This document shows, one piece after another, positions 10,371 through 23,324 of a DNA stretch of 64,000 bases. Origin of the DNA: Schistocephalus solidus (lineage: Eukaryota > Platyhelminthes > Cestoda > Diphyllobothriidea > Diphyllobothriidae); contig WEDG01006415.1 of NCBI GenBank assembly GCA_017591395.1, forward strand, positions 1 through 64,000, written 5' to 3'. The first letter of the stretch is position 1; every line of letters begins with the position of its first letter. The notes beneath the pieces are model-generated. The model was not told the origin of the DNA and did no database searches. It worked only from the letters and a program-made list of their open reading frames with translations. A program made the position numbers and the translations under genes.

Positions 10371-12915
10371 CTCGGCAAAAGAAACTTTGTTGGATGAGCC
10401 CTTAGGTTCTGAAAAATTGTGTTATCCTTAGCCAACTGTATGTGTGACGCAGGCTCTTGTACCGTCTTGTAGCCGACGCCCAACAATGCCATCCGGCGTC
10501 CTTATCCAAGGCCAGCTGCCTCAAGGTCATTAATATTCGCAGTGAGCGCTTTCAGACTCGCTGACCTTCAAAAACCTGCCAACTTCCACTCGAACAACGC
10601 ACATGCGTCCAGGTCGCCACGGCTGCCCAAGCGCCAAGTGAACACCTCCCCCTTGGCCAATGCAGCAGACACGACACCCCTCGGGTAATTCAACACGCAC
10701 CAATTGGAAAACACTTGAGCCCGCACCGCAACCCCACTAAAGCAGCTGCTACCGCTGTTTCCTGTTCTCCCAGGGCACAGTCAACACCAGCCCTTTTTTA
10801 GCCTGTGGCTGCTGCCAGAGATATCGACTGGGATTTCTGTGCACGATCGATCCCTCATTCTGGTGCCTTCTGCCTTTTTCTTACAAACGAGGAATTGACC
10901 TGATGATGGTAGTGCTCCGAGTCCAGCAACTGCCCAGAGCCTACACCCACATAAACGGCTAAATATTCCATCGATTCATGACGATAGGTTCCAACTGCAA
11001 AATGTGTAACCTTATCACTGATCATTTACTTTTTTGTGCAGAAGAACTAACTATTAATATAAGTTGAAGCAAAAGCTAACAAAATTATTTTCAGATGGAA
11101 TCAAGTATGGTTTATCAGTGATATCTATGAGTTAATGTAATAAGGAAAACCCTGTTTAAAATTCAGTTACCAGGACCCCCTTAAATGTATTAAGCAAGCA
11201 CTTTTTTGCAACGTTGACAAGAAGTTTTTATACCAAGCATGCTTTCGGCTAATTTTCTCGATTTCGTAAAATGGAAAACTCGCAACTAACTGACCTTAAG
11301 TTTGGTTGCGGCCAAAATAAAGCTCCTAGAACTTGAATCTGTTGTTCAGCGTTTCGAACTCATGGCTACGTGCAGCTGCAGAGAATAAAAAATGTTTCCA
11401 AATTTGCTGCCTGTTCGTACGAAGTTCATATACTCAGTCGCTCACAACATTTAGTTGGGCATGACTGAGTAGAGTCGCATATATGGGTGCAACGTCCATA
11501 CATCGAATGCTTAATTAATCTACTAATTGAGTGCTGGGTAGATTGCATCAATGCACCTTGCCGCCTCATTCCAGGGATTCCTCGAACTGGCTTGAGTGAG
11601 GTTGGCCTAGATAGAGGTACTATCGGCACATTAGACCACCGCGAAACACACCTAAGACTGTTTTTTACAAAGCTGATATCTAGACATCCAAAAACTCCAG
11701 TGACCTTTTCGTTTTTCGCTGATAAAGACAAGCACAAGGTCAAAAGATCAGAAAATAGGCCAACTTTTCCGGAAATTAAACTTCTTCTATTTTCCCCTTT
11801 TCTTTCCCGCTTTTTTATTGAGCTTGTTCTTTAACCACAAATGATTTATTTCGAGCATTGATTTTCACGGAGGAACCTGCTGAGGACTTGATCATTTTTT
11901 ACAAACTTTGAAAACTTTGTAATAGCCTTTATCTGCATTACTGTCGTTAGAAAGCTTTCTAACCTGACCGACCATCAGTGATTGCAGTAAAACAGTTCGG
12001 TTCAAGCAATATTACTCCATATTTCAGCCTTTTACTTGAAGCAACTACCCACAGCTCAAACATTTTTAGTTATTCTCCCTCGTAACTTATGACGGAAAAA
12101 TACACCGATATTATTGACAGTCAAAGCCGTTTTAAAGCCAAGATGAAAATCGTCATCAGTCCTTTACCGATGCAAAAAATTAAATGAGAATTTCAAATGT
12201 TTTATCTAAATCAACACTTCCAGTCCTATCGCTACTGAAAATGTGCACGGTTGTATATATTAATAGGACCTCGAAAATGATGTTGCCTTCTCATAGCAGC
12301 TGGCATTGATGCTATTTCTGACTGTTTCTTGAACCTCTGAGCGTCCTCACAAACCCAAAAATTATGACTCTTACGAGGATCTTTGATGGAAAAATGCTTA
12401 AAGACAGAGACGGATTTCTGCTTTTGCACAACTCTGAGACAGGTATGATACTTTATAAAAAGTGAAACATACTGATAGACGAGCTTTTTAGAGCTTCAAC
12501 TTCTAGTCGAGGAACTAAGAACGCTTTGAGCATGCAACATATGAACCTGCATTTTTTGTTTTTCAGGTTTTCAAGCTTTGTTTCGTAAAGTCTTGATTAG
12601 CAATCTGTTCGCAGTACTGGAACTTACTACTAAGTGGACGTGGTATAAAGCTCGGGGAGTTAAAATTTTCCGCCCGAGAGGAAGCGCTTATAGACTGTAA
12701 TAAAACTACTTTGCAAGAATGTCCTTGACTAGCTAATGCAGATGAACCCACCCTACAAATTTCATTGATCTACAGCAAAGCCAACAGACAAAAGTAAACA
12801 CAATATATTTTTCCATTCAATCTGTAGTAGGAAACGTACCTTGGGAAATGTGATGATGGAACTCTGGAGGATTATTTCGATGCACCCTAAAGGCTATTAA
12901 TCTTGTTTAAGAACG
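10371..12915. other. Gene-free stretch with one short shared repeat
   Basis: 'caaggtcattaatattcgca' near 10,522 recurs as 'caaggtcattcaacgtcgca' near 28,354, each followed by 'gtgagcg', so part of 10.5-10.8 kb is an interspersed repeat. ORFs of 105-115 codons at 11.4-11.8 kb lie over each other on opposite strands and show no conserved domain. Nothing else is supportable. Confidence 0.45.
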
Positions 12916-12917
12916 TT

Positions 12918-13290
12918 CACCGATCGCTAACGGAAGTCACTCGTCCAGTTCTGCCTTGGGGCTCGCTCTCGAGCCCCGCCAGCAGCCGCACAACGGCTAG
13001 TACCATAGGCAGAGAAAGTTGCCGGCAAAGAGAAGGGAGACTAGAATGGCCACTTCTGGCTCATCATCCAGTCATATCCACCCCCAGGTGGTGCACCACC
13101 CGATGCTCCAACCCGCGACCTGTTGATCAGCTGCTCAATGGTAAGAGTGTTGAACTTCTGCTGAACAGGTCGTGGAATCGAGCCTCGGGTGGTGCACCAC
13201 CCGGGGGTGGATATGACTGGATGATGATGGCTAATAAGCCAGAAATGGCCATTCCAGTTTTCCTTGTCTTTGTCAGCAAGGTTCATTGTT
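12918..13290. repeat. Head-to-head inverted pair of SINEs
   Basis: 12,918-13,128 is a minus-oriented SINE: tail 'ccgatcgctaacgg' and 'ctctcgagccccgccagca', body 'ggccacttctggctcatcat', box 'ggtggtgcaccaccc', B-box 'aacccgcgacctgttgat'. 13,129-13,290 is a plus-oriented copy of the same family: 'ctcaatggtaagagtg', 'gtcgtggaatcgagcctcg', 'ggtggtgcaccaccc', 'taagccagaaatggccattc'. The two heads meet, giving arms of about 100 bp that could fold on each other. ORFs of 136 and 81 codons across it are products of the symmetry. Confidence 0.8.
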
Positions 13291-16200
13291 GTTCATTGTA
13301 CTTATTTACCTAATGCCTCTCCCGAACGTCCTCTTTTCGCGTAGAATATGCTTCCACAAAATTTTTATTAAAATTGTGTAAATAGGAACGAAAGAAACAT
13401 TACTTTCTATTCAGGCAAATCCATCTGTTAATAATTTTCCTAGACAAATACGTGCATAAATCTTTGTTTGTGTAATGAGGGCAGTACTCTCGATGAAGAA
13501 GCTTTATCAAACATACATTGGCCCACTTTAAAATTGATTATTAGATCAGATAAATCATATAAAGTAGTGTAATTGAAGATGTTATTTTCGGGAAAAAACA
13601 TCCAGTCTTCTTTAAAAATTAAAATATGTAAATTGATGCAATTTGAAACCAAAAACAATAAAAACGCACTCAGGGATCTTTTGTTTTAACGTACGGATAT
13701 CTTCCTGGTATTTTCAAATAGTCCATAAATAACCGCAAAATTCCCCAAACAGGAAGTGACAATTTTACCTTTTGAGCATATAGTACGATGCTTTTTGTGA
13801 GGTCTATTTAATACTAGTGCGTAATTGTGTAACAGAATGAGCAGAGAATTAGCCGTTTAAGCACTGTTTTAGTTTTTTATGTAAGCACTATTCGATTAAT
13901 TTATAGACAAAAACGAAGCATATAAATACATTAAGATAACGCCGAGCACCCAATATGAAGAGAAAATTGTTTTTCATTTGTGGCTGAAAAATATTCGTAT
14001 ATGTCAAGGAATCGCGTAGGCTGACCATAACTTCAATGTTTTCGGTCATTTACTTCGGAAAGTAATAGATCACATAGACATGCGTCAGCAACTTACTTTA
14101 ATTTAAAAAATGTTTTTAAAGAAATAACTCCTTATGGAAGGTTTTACAACTTATCAAGATTATGTTCACCGTGGACCTTCGTTGTCAATAATCATTATTT
14201 TCGACGATGAAATGGCATAATTGAGGGAGACTACACATATGAACCAAACCGCCGTATGCACCACCAAGCCAACCGCTTTGAAGAACCGTCTTCTGTAAAA
14301 GGTTTCAATATAACCAAACTAAAAACATATCTTTTGGACAGTTGAATGAAAACACTGAAAACCAAAGAGAACTTACTCAAAATTTCAAGGACAACCTGAA
14401 TATCAACTGATTCCATTGTCGCCAAAAAACCACAAAAGTGATTTAGCCAAAGAAATTATATACCTAAACTTCCATTAGTTAATTCGATTGCAATTCCTTT
14501 GTCACTGGCCGGCCTCTCAACGTGTCACTTTGTGAAAATATTTAGTTTGAATTTCCTTTCAACCAACCCAAGCGTATTCCTCTCTGTCTTAGTCAACGAC
14601 CTCTCAAATAAAAAAACCGAAAAAATGCATCAAATTATTGTATCATCGTTTTAAAACACAACATTAGGCATTAGGCAGTTGATTCGTACCATTCTGTATG
14701 GCCCACTAATTCTTGGAGGATATTTAAGTGCAAACAGTAAAAAAAACGATTTTCTACGTTAACGTGTCAGTGTGGTTTTAGTTACAAAAGCATTCAGATG
14801 GATTGGCCTTGGGTTATTATAAACATTTAGTCTATGCATTTGATATGAATTTTCACGTTTATGAATTTACCGATTTCCCAAAAAAATTGTCCTTGCTAAC
14901 CAACGTAATATTATTCCGAATATTTATCTTATGTGGTCGTTTAGTCAAAGATCGCTCATTATTAGTTAGGAGTATTTAGCTAGTGTGCTTGAGCCAGTTT
15001 CAGATTGTTTAGGATTTTTTCGTTAATCTAGGCACGCTTAATGCATTACGGAATCAACTGGTTTGTCTTAAAATTGTCACTTTAGCGGTTGGAAAGTTCG
15101 TTTCGGTATTGACTTACATTTCATTGGGATTCTCTCCATTCTGTCCTGGCAGAAGAACATATTTTGTGTAAAACATGTTCGCTTACCACAGACAGTAAAA
15201 CTATTAAGATCAAATGTACTGTTCGTAGCACCAATTTATGACAGTATAGGTACCGCAGATAACTATTTTCTTGCACATGTGGTGAACTCACTTAAAATCG
15301 AATACTATGACCGTAAGTGTCAACAAACACCGATAAATACAGTGGAGAGTTAGGACAAGGTTGATCGTGAAAAATTGTGAGAGTTACTGACTACTAGTGT
15401 TCACGGTTGATGGCATACCTTTCCATCGTTTTTTCAATAATTTCGGCAGATATTTTGAAAAGAACAACAAGAAAAGGCTTTGCACTAAAGTCACCGGTAC
15501 GTGAATTAAAAACGACGAGGGGTAATGACTTTATTCCTCAGCATAACCCTGAGTACTTGCTTGCGTTTCTGTTTTTCATTATTCTCCCTTTACAAAAAAT
15601 TCTAAACTTAAATTGCTATTAGAACAATATTTTAAAATCTGAATACTCACATGGCTAAGAAATAACCAGACGATAAGGGTGATTCGGGCATTCTTCGTCC
15701 TCCTAGAATATTGGTAATAGAAACATTTTACACGTTTTTGATATAGAGCTCATGGTGCTTTAAAAAACACATTTATTTCATCGGAATGAATTTGTAACAA
15801 GGAAAAAAAGAAAGGTGCAACATGTTTCGAAACTTCATATTTGTTCGGTGTAGGCAAATGTTTGTGCGTGGATCCATTTATGGGGGAGTGACATCGTAGC
15901 CACCTAAGTAACTACCCCACTGGGTTGCATAAAAAAACCATTAGGTGTTTCATCTCATTAGGAAAATCCAAGAGCATTGGAAAATGGATTACTGAGTGGC
16001 GCATCAACCACAATCGTCCAGCCGTCCTCATCACTCCGTCTATGATAACCTCTTATGCACACATAAGGGGTCGAGAAAGACTCCATAAATTACATGGCCA
16101 ATTTGCATCATCAGTCAATTAACAACAAGAACAGTGCTGGCGTTCGTTAAGAGCCTAGCCACGTTATCGAATTAATGCAAATGTCTGGTTGCGGGTAGAC

Positions 16201-16639
16201 GACAAGGGGTCAACCCCGTACCGACCCCCCGGGGACTCGTCGCGGTGACCAGTTAAGGTAGGCCCGCTGTGAAGTGCCATCAGAGCACACGGAGAATAAT
16301 GAAAGTTAATAAGGTTGGGTTTCTCTAGTTGTTATCAGAGTTCTATGCAAAGTGGTCTACTACACAGCTAAATGAGACAACTACTCAGTGTTGAGGGGTA
16401 GCGTCCCAATTCATAGTATTGCGTACCTCTAATAGACAGATGTACTGACAGAAAGCCTTCCTTTCCCATGAACATGCAAATAACTTAATCAGATTTCCTT
16501 CGTTTTTTCTTTTCACACTCCTGCGGGTCTGAAGTTAAGAAGGGCATAGGCACGATTTTTGGTGTATTTTATCGTATGACCCTGAAGTTAAGTGCACGGC
16601 TCTGTGGTGAACTCACTAGGCACTCCTAACGACGTACAG
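13291..16639. other. Gene-free AT-rich stretch
   Basis: 3.3 kb with ORFs no longer than 72 codons and none recognisable. Around 16.1-16.3 kb there is a GC-richer island ('cgtaccgaccccccgggg') of unknown nature. Confidence 0.5.
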
Positions 16640-17990
16640 TAGATTATCTAACTCATGCAATGTCGTGATCGCAATTTAAGTGAGTAGTTAAGCGTACATT
16701 TTTTTCGTGTTATTTGGGTTAGGGAGTGGATTTGAGACTCAGAAGGCCCTTTACTTAAGAGCACTGCATTTTCCATCTTGTTTATTGAAGGCCGGATTTT
16801 GGCGAAATCCGAGGTTGCCGTATATCCAAGAACTTTCCAATGTTATTTGATATCACAGAACATAGCTTATTGTTTTTATGTGTTGTGCTATAAAAGAACC
16901 TTAATATAAGCACGAACGATTTCAAATAAAGCCTTTCTGGAACTGGAAAAATCTGAGCTTAAACCAATGAAAATCAGTTGAAGGCAAGGCCGAGGAATCG
17001 CATTATTTTCCAGAAACAAGGAACGAGTTTAGGTTTAAAAATTATTTTCTCGTAAATTTCTAACGTTTTTTTTGCCACAAAACATAGCAATAAACTTGTT
17101 TGACAGTATTATTTTAGCACTGCAGAGATGGATGCCCACAGAAGCTTATGGTACTTTTGAAGCATATGCTAAGATAACTTTTGGTGGGATAGGATTCCGT
17201 TAATGCGTAATTTTGAAGCGCCACGGACAGAAGATTAGCAGTTTTCCCAAAATCGGTCGATCTGCTGAGAATTTGCAATCATAGAACGTGGCCTAGACGT
17301 AAGCACCTATGGCAAAAGACTCTCCAATATAAAGAGATAAGTGAATTCTATCATTTTCAGCAGAAACCGTATATATTTTCAGCGAAGTAAAAAACGATCG
17401 AATTCCCCATTATTACCATGACTCAAACTTAAAAAAGGTAAAATACGCTGACATTCGTCAACGAAATATCTAATAAAGGGTTTTTAAGAGGTAACTTATT
17501 AAAATCTCGCTAGTTTGGTTGATTTTTTAAGAACTATTTTATTTTGAAGGTTTTGATAAACAAATAGAATAGAATCTAAATTTATGGCCGATGGCTTGAT
17601 AACAACGAAAATCATGGAGTATTGGCCGGTTTTTCGAGACCGATCTGAAACCAATTGCAATCCAATACCAGAAATACCTATAAATAAATTATAAGAAGGA
17701 AACTTTCTCTTTATATAGGCAAAATAGTACGCTAACGATTTCATCCAATGATTATATTTAAATTTATTAGGCAGAGTTACAGTTATTTTCCCGTTTTTGG
17801 AACTTGCCGGTTTTTTAAATTTGGTTTTTCTGAACATAGTAATATTACTTCTCATATTTCCTTTGAGTTTTAAATTCACTGAAGATTGTTACTTATTATT
17901 TTAACCTGTGGTACATGGGTTGGTGTTGATTAGACAGTGATTGTCAAGTTTTGGTAAATGTCGGCATTTTTCATGAGATAGGACATATAC
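16640..17990 (+). mobile_element. Non-autonomous element with inverted ends, copy 2
   Basis: It begins near 'ctaactcatgcaatgtcg' (about 16,649) and ends near 'tttttcatgagatagga' (about 17,970-17,986), so the ends are imperfect inverted repeats with consensus close to CCTATCTCATGAAATGTCG. It aligns collinearly with 8,930-7,094 read on the minus strand, and its first ~500 bp with 24,766-25,260. A 126-codon ORF on its minus strand (17,499-17,879) is lysine- and isoleucine-rich. It is not open in copy 1, so it is unlikely to be selected. Confidence 0.5.
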
Positions 17991-18967
17991 TGTTATTATC
18001 AAAAATCGACACCGTAAATTGTGTCCACCAGTCTAAGTAGAAAAGGCAGGAAAAGACCGATAGGTATGTGAAACCAATATTGAAAAGTCTTATGACCTGG
18101 TCATCAAGCGCGCATGCAATGCGGGGCCTGAGCTGCAGTGTTGTGTCCACTACATTAAAACAAAGGGACAGTTAATAAAAGCGACAAGACAGTTAAAGTT
18201 TAGTTAGTCTGGCACCTTGGCACAGTTCCTCTGGACAATCAAGCAAAACACTCTCGTTTATAACTACTCCTACGTATTATGTGCCAAATTGCAAACGGGA
18301 AGGTTTCCGTTTTTCAGATTCAGACCTAGTGACAGCATTGTGATCCCGAAGGCTACGATTTCAAAACTTAAATAGCAGCAGAGAATGAAGGTCTTAAAGA
18401 AACTCGATAGTTTGAGACAAATCGTGGTTCCCACTACTGGCTCCAAGTGCTTGCTAAAACGCTCCGTTTGTGCAACGTTGTCGGGATAAGTGATAGGCAC
18501 TGAGGATGAATAAAAGAGGTAAAAGCTGCTAAGTAAATTGAGTAGAACCACTTGAGTACGTTAGAGTTTGGCACGAGAAACCTGAAGGATTTTTTTCAGA
18601 AGACCAGAACATTGCATTAAACTATCTGGAGTCGATTTGGATGAAAATCTGAGTATTTCCTATGAGAGCGCCCTACCCTGTTAGAATAGGTATACAAATA
18701 TAGAGTCTGTCAACAATCTCATGGCGGGTTAATTTACCCTTCCTGAAATTTACCATAAGTGGACGGGTGGTTCCTATCCCCATATCCTGTTTAGACGGCC
18801 ATACAAGGTATCCCAACCCTGTTTTTCCCTTTCACAGCGTGACGTTATTATTGGTGGACGCTTAAAAAGTACATTTCCTAGCTTCAGGACAGTCAACTCA
18901 ATGTCAGAGTGGTAGCGCACCGTTATAATTATTCCCTTTCGGCTAACAAGTGGCTTTATGCTAAATT
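17991..18967. other. Gene-free stretch
   Basis: A 93-codon hydrophobic ORF on the minus strand (18,270-18,551) contains one possible membrane segment, but there is no recognised family and no clear splice borders. Nothing else is visible. Confidence 0.4.
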
Positions 18968-19110
18968 AAAGGGGGGGGGGGCGGAGTTAGAATCAGGGCT
19001 GGAATTAGCGTTAGAGTTGGAAGGTTAAGTTTGGAATAAGGGGCATAGGGTTAATCTTATGGTCAGAGGTAAGAGGGCGAGCGTTAAGGTTCAAGTTAGG
19101 ACACCGCAAT
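18968..19110 (-). repeat. G11 tract followed by degenerate TTAGGG-like repeats
   Basis: Eleven G (18,971-18,981) are followed by about 125 bp of roughly six-base units of the form GTTAGAG, GTTAAG, GGTTAA, GTTAGG. This resembles the G-rich strand of a TTAGGG telomere repeat after heavy mutation. On the opposite strand it reads CTAACC-like. Confidence 0.55.
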
Positions 19111-21480
19111 AGAGCTAAAAGTCTATGTCTTCAGTCTCTTGATCAGGTTTTTTCCTAAGTCAAGGTTGATTCCGTGACATCAGGGTCATAATTACGTCAA
19201 CGTCCTATTTACTCTGAGTCGAAACGTCAACGAAGGCCACTTGAAGGTTAACCTGCGCTTTCTTTTTTGAACACGGAGAAAGCTATGTTAGTTGAATGTC
19301 TCGGGGCTTGTTTAAGAGGTTGGCCTTCAAACATTGGGTAGACTCTGGCTGCCAGTACGGAATTTAACGAGGGTTTTAAAGTAGTCTGTGGAATGCCGTT
19401 GATTTACGAGGGGGACTTGTGCCAGCGCTTGATGGGGTAAACGCAATCTGGTTGGCCGATCCGCTTTTCTGAGTGCAATCGAATTTTGCACAGCCCTTGC
19501 GGCTGTCATGGCCAAAATCGATTGACTAAATGTCCATGCGCAAGTTAACGAAAGGAATTCGTCCAAAACACGTTTTCCCACCGGGTTTCTCTCTACGGAC
19601 AACAGTATCAATGAAATAAAAAAACATTTTCAATTTCTATCCAAACGCAAAATTTTTGCATAGTTATGCAGGTCTGTTAAAAAGAGATCGCATTTACCCA
19701 AACATAGCCTGAATACGCAAACAAAACCGTTTAAGGAGCTAAAAATTATCAAAAGTAAAATGTTGCCTGTTGCTGTAACTTTGAAACAATTTCCCTTTTG
19801 TGACTCTTTTTGTCCAACATCGGTAAGCGCAAAGTACGCTAGGGAGTTGCTAAAATTAGCTCATCCACCACAGAACATGGGCAAACAAGCTTATCTCTCT
19901 ATCTGCCTATCTCCCCCTACCTCACATTTCCTAACGCGTGGACGCTACAACACCAGCTCTCTTTATCCGTTTCAGTTGGCCGCAAATGAGGTCGTCTGCA
20001 GGGATTGTGATTTTGGATGTAATATAACCCACCTCCAACTCCGCCCGCTGCCCCCCCCCCCCCCGGCCGCGTGTGTGCCTGCGTGCATGGCTGTCGCAGG
20101 TTTCCCGTTGGTATGGCCTCGCAGCTAGTCAGTAGCCCACGTCTGTCCAGATCGAGACTGACAACCTCATCACATACCACCTCTCCTCTTTCGTCCTCAC
20201 TCTGCGTTCCCGATCTTTTTATACCACTTCTCTTATTCATTCGACCCCCCATCCGCTCCGTCCTGCCTAATGGATTACGTACTCCGACCCTGACCTTAGA
20301 ACCGCGGTTTGCATTGCTTGAGGTTAGCTGTCAGCCCATCCCACAAGTCGCTCTCAGTCAGATCTTGGCAAAAGAGAACGTCTCCTGCCGACGGCTGCAC
20401 ATAAACTGGGCTGTTAATCTGCTAGCTGTGGTTCGGTTGCTGTTAGTTAGGCGGGAGAATAAGAAATACGGCTGTCAAGTTGTAGGGCGGGATGGCTGGG
20501 AAGTGAGTCTCGACAAGTGGGGGACGAATGTTCGCATTCCAGCTCTATGTGTGAGTAGGGAGGCCTAAGACTAGTCAATAACTGAAACCATCGCAGCAGG
20601 TTAAGCTGATAGGAGAGGCCGTGGCCGCTGCGACCTTCTGGTCCGGTTTCGTAGAGGGAGATAAGAAGTGGGACGCCATTTGAGAGGATAGTTTATTCCG
20701 TACAGAACTATCGCAGAAGGGATTGGAGGAAGTTGGCTGCCGGCTGAGGGCACGTCCAGCCTCTGCGTCTGCGACGTCCCAAGTGCCAGAGTGACCGAAG
20801 CCGTCACAGGGCATCCAGCTAGGTCTGGAGTGAGTCAGCCTTGAAGGTTATTGGCCAGGAGTGTCGAGGAGCAGACATCGACTGGTGCGAGAGGTTCAGC
20901 GTTCCGCATGGGCACGGCGTTGGGTCACTATAGAACTACTTGTTTATCCTTTGAACTATTGCAGAAGTGCATTGTCAAAAATAAAAGCGGTGGTCCATTT
21001 TAGGGCGTATACCACTATATTTAAACGTTCCTGGGGACACTGGGACCTTGCATTAGAAGACTTTTCGTAGAAAACAATCAGCTATTTTTCTCTCTCTCTT
21101 TAACTGTCCCCACAGTCAAGAAATGACTAACGAAACTGATCACTTCGGGTCACTAGCAGTCCGTCCTCTAAAGGTAAATTATGAAAATGAGCTTGGCGAA
21201 CCTGCAAGGTTTGCAATTCTCATGGTCCAATTCAGGAGCAGACCCATAAAAAATCATTGCCTGCACTTCGTACAGCTGGATCTAAGTAATGCAGAACTGG
21301 AGCTTCTCTTGGACTTTAGACATCTGCTTTACCCAAGCAGAATGTTGCCTCGGCAGCACACGAGAATGCCTATGAAGTGAAGTTGATTACTAATCTCCAT
21401 GTTCATTGTTAAATTGCTTGGAGTGCGCTTGAAAAGATTCTTTTGACTCAGTATTATCGTTTTTTGCAGAAACATATAAA
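19111..21480. other. Gene-free stretch, GC-rich in the middle, with a C14 tract
   Basis: A run of 14 C is at 20,051-20,064. The 19.9-20.9 kb part is GC-richer than the flanks and yields ORFs of 111-165 codons on both strands, but their translations are serine/leucine/arginine-rich low-complexity and overlap each other. I do not call a gene. A CT-rich tract lies at about 21,088-21,102. Confidence 0.45.
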
Positions 21481-21482
21481 CT

Positions 21483-21862
21483 ACAGATTCATTTTGCATT
21501 GCCAGAGACGCAGCATGACACCTTTTCTACTTGGCCCAGGGGTAGAAGAAGCCAACACTTTATTTCCTTTTTTTGTGTGATGCTGGTGAGCAGCGCCAAA
21601 ACTGTAATAAAAACAGGCACTGTTGAGTGAAAGGAATGGAAGTAAAGAAGCAGTATTTTTCCGATTTTCTGCGTCAGATCAAAAATGAGGATATGATTTC
21701 TCATGTTATTTTCAGCGCGGGCTACAGTGGCCTTTTGACTGCTTACTGAATATGGTACTTTCTTCGAACATTTCAGGATATTAACTAAAACTATGTCTGC
21801 TACTACCAGCATCGCCACTGTTCCAGCATTCACCAAAGACCCATAAAAGTACGGAATTTCTA
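21483..21862 (-). CDS. Candidate membrane-protein exon (unrecognised)
   Basis: On the minus strand a plausible acceptor ('ctgaatag', at 21,863 and above) opens a ~120-codon frame that reads as two hydrophobic segments. The first is about residues 5-25 (rich in V, A, L; includes VAMLVVADIVLVNIL). The second is about residues 70-95 (LLLYF...VFITVLALL). Basic and polar loops lie between them. This looks more like coding sequence than the neighbourhood, and a second hydrophobic frame lies just upstream at 22.1 kb. No family was recognised, the phase with the upstream candidate does not match, and no donor was fixed. It could be chance. Confidence 0.25.
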
Positions 21863-22112
21863 TTCAGAATAAAATGATAAATGGATTAAGGTATTTTAAT
21901 CGTAAAGTTAGAAAGTTAGAAAGTTAGAAAGCATTTGGGACATAAACACCTACAATTTATCGATAAATATTTGATTTGGTGATATGACAGCAATTAAAAT
22001 CGATCTTTTTACGAAAATACTTTTATTTTGCACGTCTAAAGCAGAGAAGCCATTTCTCGCTGCCTGGTAAAAGATGAAAACAATGAGAAAACCTACAGTA
22101 GCAAAAACATAC

Positions 22113-22250
22113 TTGCCGTGACCACCCTGATCACGGACCGATAATAAATCATTACACGAAGAACCAGAATACCACCAATGCGAAAGCTGTCCTGATGCAA
22201 CTCCTATGTAACATAGTTGCCCATGCGAATGCACATTTAGGCATGTACTT
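22113..22250 (-). CDS. Candidate exon with a cysteine-containing loop (unrecognised)
   Basis: The minus-strand frame encodes a segment with two cysteines and a double tryptophan (LSHWWYSGSSC), as in extracellular loops of four-pass proteins. It ends at a strong donor, 'aa|GTATGT', at 22,113/22,112 in phase 2. Without splicing the frame runs on into a hydrophobic stretch (VFATVGFLIVFIF). The association with the exon at 21.5-21.9 kb is proximity only, and the phases disagree as drawn. Confidence 0.22.
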
Positions 22251-23320
22251 TTCCCGCTTTAGTATTCATGCTGATAATCCCCCGGAACTCACTAGTTCGA
22301 AAAGATTTTCCGGTTGTTTTAGGTATAGTTACTGCCCTGAAGTTCTCAAGTAAGATTTTACGCTAAGTCTAACGGGCGTTCTTTCAAGTTATTTTGTATT
22401 ATTGTCATAGTCTGGTACGCAAAAGCAGCTTCAGCATGTATCGTGATAACTTTTAGATGGATTGCTGAGATTTTCGGCATAAGCCTGATAGTTTCAGACC
22501 TATGTCTGCAAGACCAGTTAAGCCAAAGGTTGGATTTGATTATTTGTGAATTCGTAGATATTATCTGTGCAAAATTTTAAAAATTTCATGGTAATATTTT
22601 TGTTTTATGTGAATAATGGCGAGTGTGTAGAAAGCCCTGTCATGGTGTTTAGAATTCCCTAAAAGACTATTTTTTTGCTGATCAACAAAAAAATGGGTAA
22701 GCCTTTAAAACATCAAACATTCCCCTTAGCATCCGTATTCCTATTTTCGCCCACAGAAATACTAAGCATACGAAGAATAATCGATTTTAACTTCATTTTC
22801 TTTTAATTTAATGCTCGACTCTGCCACTCATTCCAGTGATTTAAACCTTTATGAAAACGTACGGACTAATAAGTTTGTTTTGCTTCTCCAACTGTAGGTG
22901 CATCCTCCAGTATTTTTCCCTAAAGTTTCCTTTCAAATAAGTTAGAGAACAAAGAGTCCGAGATAAAGGAGCACATAGTTATCGGAAGGCAAAGAGACGA
23001 ATCAGTATGGCACGCGGCCCAGAACCGGGAATTTTCGTCAGTTTCCTTGCAGCATCCTTCTAGTAGTACTTCATTAATTAATCATGATCATCGTGATGCT
23101 AATGAACTAAGGACAGTTATAGTGGAAGAACAAGCGAATAAGCTTATCCCAGAGGTTTCATTCTTCATTGAATAAGTAGTAAGCTCTCAATTTATGATTT
23201 TTGTATTTTGAGTTCCAAATGGAACAATCTTTCAGGGTCCGCTAGAACTCAGTTGGCAACCGAAAGGGCGTTACACGAACTATAAGGATAAAAATCCCGA
23301 AAAATTAAGTAATTTTGATA
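22251..23320. other. Gene-free AT-rich stretch
   Basis: No ORF above 61 codons with any character and no delimited repeat. Confidence 0.45.
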
Positions 23321-23324
23321 AACG

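Noticed and set aside
12903..13313. 136-codon ORF on the plus strand with an 81-codon ORF of similar sequence on the minus strand
   Set aside because: The likeness of the two translations is due to the inverted SINE pair, not to a gene.
17499..17879. 126-codon basic ORF inside the element with inverted ends
   Set aside because: The matching part of the copy at 7-9 kb is not open, so the frame is not conserved; no transposase motif.
20071..20568. 165-codon ORF on the plus strand
   Set aside because: Low-complexity Ser/Leu/Arg translation in a GC-rich patch, overlapped by ORFs on the other strand; no domain and no splice context.
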